Shown: positions 7,913 through 11,891 of the stretch, piece after piece | Layout of the letters: every line of letters starts with the position of its first letter | How positions within the stretch are numbered: the first letter of the stretch is position 1 | From: Euperipatoides rowelli | Lineage: Eukaryota; Onychophora; Udeonychophora; Euonychophora; Peripatopsidae | NCBI GenBank assembly: GCA_003024985.2 | Contig: PXIH01S0011418.1 | Length of the DNA stretch: 11,891 nucleotides | Direction: 5' to 3' (one strand) | Notes under the pieces: generated by a model | Told to the model about the DNA's origin: nothing | The model's database searches: none | The model's input: the letters and a program-made list of their open reading frames with translations, nothing else | Position numbers and translations under genes: made by a program

Positions 7913-7935
7913 TTTTTTTTTTTTAAAAAAAAAAA
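7913..7935. repeat. T12-A11 palindrome
   Basis: An uninterrupted run of 12 T followed by 11 A, a perfect hairpin or cruciform candidate. A near-identical tract lies at 8934-8955. Outside the runs the flanks differ (AAAGC before, GATATT after), so these are probably independent simple-sequence events rather than copies of a longer element. Confidence 0.85.
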
Positions 7936-8145
7936 GATATTCTTGTTAAATCCCCAAATGAATAATAAAAAATATTGTATAAAATAAAATTCTTAACCGA
8001 TTAGGTTTATCTTGGTCCCGTTTTAATCGTAAATAAATTAAATAGCAAATGTAATAAGTTGGATCTCTGGGCCTAATTTAATTAAATTTATTTATTTAAT
8101 TTAAGTTATTTAGTGTATTTAATCACATTTTAGTCTCGTCCATCC

Positions 8146-8166
8146 GAGAGAGAGAGAGAGAGAGAG
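8146..8166. repeat. (GA)n microsatellite
   Basis: Ten GA units plus a final G, uninterrupted, preceded by CATCC and followed by CACTGC. On the opposite strand it is a CT repeat. Uninterrupted structure suggests it is length-polymorphic. Confidence 0.95.
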
Positions 8167-8933
8167 CACTGCTTAGGAAATGAGTTAAATTATAAAACCC
8201 TATATTCTGCGGTAATTATCTAAAATTGCACCATATTTTTTCCAAAAATAATTTGAATTTCAAGTTTATTATCAAAAATTAACTTAGTAAGTTAAAATTA
8301 GTTTGAAATATTCGATAATTAAAAATGTGATCATGCATAAGTTTTATTAGCGCTAGTGAAGTGAACCGATTTAAAATGATCGAACTGCCGCATATTTAAC
8401 AGATTGTGTAGCAAAACTCTTTTGATGAAAATACTTATGGGATATGTAGCGAGAGTTCAGTCTTGGGCTATAATCAAATTGACGTCATAATTGTGTTTAA
8501 ATTTTTTGCAAACATAGTACAAACTTTGGAATTTTTATATGCTTTAGTTTAAATTTTCCAAATTGATAATTAAACAAATATTTTTAGGTAAAACTAAATA
8601 TAAATCAATTAAAAAATAAACATAAACCACTTTTAAATGTAAAAGTTTTAATTTCACTATTAATCAAGAGTCGAACCCAAGCAATGCAACTAGGATCAAA
8701 GAAATATGTAACTTCATAGATGTAGATGACAAATAGATCGCCAAATCTCATTTTCAAATTATTAAGTTACATTGTCACTAGAGGGAAGATTTAGGGAAAT
8801 TGTTTAATATTTTCAAACCACCTGTAATATTCATATTAAACTCATAATATTGTCGTCTACATTTTCAATTTAAATGGTAACACATTGTAAAATTGTTGGA
8901 TGCCTTGCAGTAAATAGACGCAATAGTGTTTAA

Positions 8934-8955
8934 TTTTTTTTTTTAAAAAAAAAAA
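8934..8955. repeat. T11-A11 palindrome
   Basis: A perfect 22-bp T/A palindrome 1,021 bp downstream of the T12-A11 tract at 7913. It follows GTGTTTAA and precedes GTAAAAATC. It may form a hairpin; assembly of such sites can be unreliable. Confidence 0.85.
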
Positions 8956-9180
8956 GTAAAAATCATTTATAGACAATCTTTACTTAAAAATTATCAATTA
9001 ATTGTTACACTTCTATCTTCTCTTTCTTATCAATTTGCTAATATATTTAAAATAAAAATCTATAAATTAGGATTAATAATAATATAAAGAGTAAGTTTAT
9101 AAAAAAATAAAAGTCTATATTAATTATGCTGATAACCTATTAATTAGCTTGTTTTGACTTTCTTTAAAAGCCTGTAATCA

Positions 9181-9325
9181 GAATCCTGAAATTTCAAAAC
9201 CCCGACAATTTAAAATTCAAACAATTACAATCCCCAGCAGTCAAAGTCCCATCAGACAATCAAAATCCTGACATTCCAAATCCCAACAATTAAATACAAA
9301 ATATGGACAAATTAAAATTCTGAAT
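9181..9325. repeat. Decayed tandem repeat, 15-19-bp units
   Basis: Successive words resemble CCCGACAATTCAAAATC with heavy substitution and length change: CCCCGACAATTTAAAATT, CCCAGCAGTCAAAGTC, CCATCAGACAATCAAAATC, CTGACATTCCAAATC, CCCAACAATTAAA. The strand is C/A-rich and nearly free of G, which makes the pattern stand out. It appears to be an old minisatellite eroded by mutation. Confidence 0.55.
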
Positions 9326-9369
9326 TATTGTTATTAATAATTCAAATTAGCCTATGGACAGATTTTGAT

Positions 9370-9462
9370 ATTATTATTATTATAATACTACAACTATTAC
9401 TAATACTACTACCACTACTAGAATACTCCTTCACTAATATTACTACAACTACTATTATTATG
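9370..9462. repeat. Degenerate ATT/ACT trinucleotide microsatellite
   Basis: Begins with ATTATTATTATTAT and passes into ACTACAACTATTACTAATAC and similar triplets ending ACTACTATTATTATG. The register of three is kept over most of the stretch. It is consistent with a trinucleotide repeat diversified by T/C changes. Confidence 0.8.
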
Positions 9463-9615
9463 TCAATCTTATTGGCATACTTATTGGTAACCTATATAAA
9501 AACTTGATTTCAAAATACGATGATTTAAAAGTATGACATTTTTAAATTCTCTTACTTTTCTAATTTTCCAGCTAATAGTTCTTTTACATTCTTTTTTTGA
9601 AAATCAGATGTCATT

Positions 9616-9673
9616 GCATATTTTCTTATTCACATATTTTCTTATTAGCATATTTTCTTATTCGCATATTTTT
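9616..9673. repeat. 16-bp tandem repeat, about 3.6 copies
   Basis: Units GCATATTTTCTTATTC at 9616, ACATATTTTCTTATTA at 9632, GCATATTTTCTTATTC at 9648 and a partial one at 9664. Units one and three are identical; unit two differs at both ends, suggesting a 32-bp higher-order step. Confidence 0.9.
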
Positions 9674-10302
9674 CCTTTTAATTGAAAATGTATTATAAAA
9701 GAGATTTTGGGGTTGCTCTTTTTTCTATATTCTGAGAAGAAGAAAAAAGGGCCTTTTTATGTTCATCCAATTTTAGAAATTTGATTGTTAATACATAAGT
9801 ATTGTAGATATTTAATAAATGTGATTATTATTGGGATTGAAATTATAGATAATATTGTATACCAATTTTTTTTTATTTAACATCGGTTGCAAATGATTAA
9901 TTTAGTGCGAATATTTGGTTTAACAAATCAAGTACGGTAAATTTTAAAGGTGAAATTCCTTTTAAAAATAATCCGACATATCAAAAAATAATTGATAAAT
10001 TATTGGTACCATATAGGAAAACATATTTTTTTATTTAAAAAAATAGTGAATAGTTGTAGAATAATAGTAGAGACTAGTTTTAGAAGGATGGGAAATTGAG
10101 AGTCACAATTTGTTCAAAATAAACCGAGGAGTAACGGTTCCAGAATTTTTATAAAGTCCCACATAAACATTGAGATTTTTTATTTTACTAGTTGGTGATT
10201 CTACTAAAATATTCATCAAAAAATCTCCATTGTTTAAATACAGGAAGTTCCAGAAATTAGTATTCACTCACTAAATGTACAACATCATTACATTGTTTAA
10301 CG

Positions 10303-10710
10303 CAGGTCTGCTCAACCGGTCGATCGCAATCGACCAGTCGATCTTTTGGAAAATTTCAGTCAATCTTCAAAACCAGAAAAAAACTCAAAAAAATTTTTCA
10401 ATATTTTTACACGCACATTTTGCAATTCGGCTTGATTTCATTCCTTCATCAAATACGCTAAAATATCGATATTTCCATAAAAATCAGATTTTGAGACTTA
10501 AAATGTTCATAAAATGCGTATGCAAAGTTCATAATATCTTGAAAATGTTCATAAAATACGTATGTGAAGTTCATAATTCTACGCTTCCGCTAGTCTCAAG
10601 TATGTTGGACCGCCATTTTTTTGTTCAGTTTTTTTTTGTTGAGGTCGATCGCAAGAAATTAGAAAAATGATATAAGTAGCTCTTATACTCTTAAAGGTTG
10701 AGCACGCCTG
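10303..10710. mobile_element. 408-bp non-autonomous hAT-like transposon
   Basis: Ends CAGGTCTGCTCAACC (10303-10317) and GGTTGAGCACGCCTG (10696-10710) are inverted repeats matching at 13 of 15 positions. The flanks GTTTAACG (10295-10302) and GTTTAACA (10711-10718) are an 8-bp target-site duplication with one difference. CAGG termini followed by CTCAACC are typical of hAT (Charlie-like) elements. Next to the left end is a hairpin GGTCGAT-CGCA-ATCGACC (10318-10335), and GGTCGATCGCAAG recurs near the right end in direct orientation. A 131-codon frame begins at 10275, outside the element, and runs almost to its right end, but shows no transposase features, so I treat it as fortuitous. Confidence 0.85.
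10500..10583. repeat. 42-bp tandem duplication inside the hAT-like element
   Basis: AAAATGTTCATAAAATGCGT at 10500 is repeated with few changes at 10542 (AAAATGTTCATAAAATACGT). Each unit goes on to an AAGTTCATAAT word before the copies diverge. Because 42 is a multiple of three, the duplication keeps the frame of the chance open frame across it and appears there as KMFIKCVCKVHN and KMFIKYVCEVHN. Confidence 0.85.
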
Positions 10711-10718
10711 GTTTAACA

Positions 10719-11740
10719 TGATAGAAATATTAAAGATTCTAACATTCTACGTAGAAAATAGAAACAGTTAGTACTCGAAACGTCTGCAAATAAATTTTTT
10801 TTTAAACGATTGAAGAAATCTAAAGTTTTTGCATAATGAACACTCAAATCCACATAGAACATCCATTTAAATATCTAATAGTAGTAATATGAATTATCCA
10901 CTACTGCTTCAAAAAAGCTTCCCACCTTAATGAATTAATATGTTGACATATTTGGTTTCATCAGGCTTTACTGGCGTGCAATAAAATATTACATTCAGTT
11001 ATAGTAAAAGTAAAATATAAAATCCAACCTAAAAAGTTTTAACAATTATATAAAATAAATCGACGGAAACAGTAGCGCTTAATTCATGAATAATAATAAT
11101 AATAGTAGTATTTTCCAGTTTTAATTTGTCAATAATAATAGACTAACAATTAGGCTAGTACCATAAGGTAAAAAATTTAGTCCCATATGCTTCTTTGTGA
11201 AGAAGGGAAGGGTCTTTCTTTTCCCTATTCCTCAATGTGTTGTGATACCGAAATTCTTTGATGACGCTCTCAAAATGGCAGCCAATTTTATTGTCCTAAT
11301 AAATATTTGATTATATCTTAGTTAATTTTTATCTGATTTTAATTTTATTTTTTTAATGACATATTTTCTTATGTTCTTTAATTTTTGTTATTCTATGTGA
11401 TGGTTTATGCGTAAAATACAAAAAGCTGAAAAAATTAGTTGACCTTTTGTCCCCTTGTATCTTTATTCGTTTCGATCCAATTTGAATGATTTTTTGTTTA
11501 ATTGGCAGCTTATTTTATGTTCTTTATTTTCATTATTACCATTTTTATGTATATTTGATTTTTAATTATTTTCATTAATAATTGAGGCAATAACAAATAG
11601 TTAATATTTTAGCACTGATTAGGCAGGTAAGCAAGGTGACAAATAATGAAGACAATCAGATAGATTAAACTGCTCTCCTTGCATGCCTCTGATATCTTAT
11701 TTGTTTAAATCAACTAATATATTTTTTATTTATGACTAGC
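10719..11740. other. AT-rich non-coding stretch, nothing gene-like
   Basis: Contains an (AAT)n run near 11090-11104, a CTTCTT-TGTG-AAGAAG hairpin near 11190-11205 and a GGGAAGGG...TTTTCCC purine/pyrimidine patch up to 11225. No frame, RNA gene or transposon end could be supported. Confidence 0.5.
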
Positions 11741-11891
11741 AGAAAGACCCCGAAATTTCATGGGGGAGAGGGAGTAGGGGGGGGGGGAAGGTGACCCTGT
11801 TAAATGATATGTCTATATTTTCCACCAGCTCCTAGAGGGTAAGTAAACTAAATTTGGTCCCAATTAGTCCAAGAGTTTTGGAATTGCCCGT
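11741..11891. repeat. Probable dispersed repeat, cut by window end
   Basis: The composition changes here: GACTAGCAGAAAGACCCCG, then a G-rich block (G5, G3 and G11 runs within 11762-11787), then CTCCTAGAGGGTAAGTAAAC and TTTGGTCCCAATTAGTCCAA with GAGTTTTGGAATTGCC at the edge. The phrase TTTGGTnCCAATTnGTCCA followed by a GTTTTGG word resembles, from memory and unverified, the conserved part of dispersed repeats seen in several invertebrates. The right end is missing, so the family cannot be determined. A GTAAGT word at 11839 is not supported by an exon. Confidence 0.3.
11762..11787 (+). other. G-quadruplex-capable G-rich tract
   Basis: G5, a short spacer, G3, a short spacer and G11 provide at least four runs of three guanines within 26 bases, meeting the usual G-quadruplex pattern with short loops. 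It stands out strongly from the AT-rich context. Confidence 0.6.

Larger units (their letters stand above)
7582..10294. other. AT-rich non-coding stretch with simple repeats
   Basis: Apart from the simple repeats listed separately, I see no coding frame, RNA gene or transposon termini here. Composition is dominated by A and T with many short homopolymers. If the gene at 4945 continues to the right, this would be intron; otherwise it is intergenic. Confidence 0.5.

Noticed and set aside
8660-8685. GGGTTCGACTCT on the minus strand, resembling a tRNA B box or tRNA-derived SINE
   Set aside because: No A box at proper distance, no cloverleaf, and no poly-A or simple tail at the expected side.
10275-10670. 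131-codon open frame on the + strand
   Set aside because: It starts outside and runs through a non-autonomous hAT-like element, includes a 42-bp duplication, and shows no transposase motif such as a BED finger or hAT dimerisation region.
11829-11838. 10-nt microexon between CCACCAG and GTAAGT
   Set aside because: Too short to support without transcripts, and it lies inside a probable dispersed repeat.

Overview
This is an AT-rich, repeat-littered stretch of animal nuclear DNA, not a bacterial accessory region. The signs are long intron-like gaps without open frames, GT/AG splice sites with polypyrimidine tracts and branch-point-like motifs, minisatellites and microsatellites, long homopolymer runs, and small non-autonomous DNA transposons with target-site duplications. 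A dense AT background with short exons, poly-G/poly-C runs and hAT-type miniature elements suits an invertebrate (for example a cnidarian or lophotrochozoan), but I cannot name the species. Two single-base Ns (4005 and 6561) are present.

Layout. Positions 1-171 hold one copy of a 95-bp repeat followed by a 22-bp tandem repeat. Positions 172-2344 are AT-rich with no gene I can support. Positions 2345-2651 form a GC-richer patch ending near a 25-nt palindrome. A second, identical copy of the 95-bp repeat lies at 2652-2746, and a TATA-like motif follows at 2787-2811. Positions 3311-4630 are a minisatellite of about 34-35 bp per unit, split by a 188-bp insertion (4247-4434) flanked by 5-bp duplications and carrying its own TATA-like box and AATAAA signal.

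The only protein-coding gene I can argue for is a fragment on the + strand. It has a good internal exon at 4945-5233, a phase-compatible short exon at 7001-7035, and perhaps a microexon at 7544-7581. Splicing the first two gives an open, hydrophilic, Ser/Thr/Asn/Lys-rich protein segment that I do not recognise. The start and end of the gene lie outside what I can see. A 171-bp hAT-like element (7040-7210) with an 8-bp target-site duplication has landed on the 3' edge of the second exon. It duplicated the best candidate splice donor and left a readable frame through the transposon.

From 7582 to the end there is mostly AT-rich non-coding DNA with simple repeats and T/A palindromes. A second hAT-like element of 408 bp lies at 10303-10710. 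A G-rich, repeat-like segment begins near 11740 and runs off the window edge. I found no RNA gene, CRISPR array or operon. The most notable points are the transposon at the exon edge, the insertion that divides the minisatellite, and the similarity of the two TATA-like motifs.
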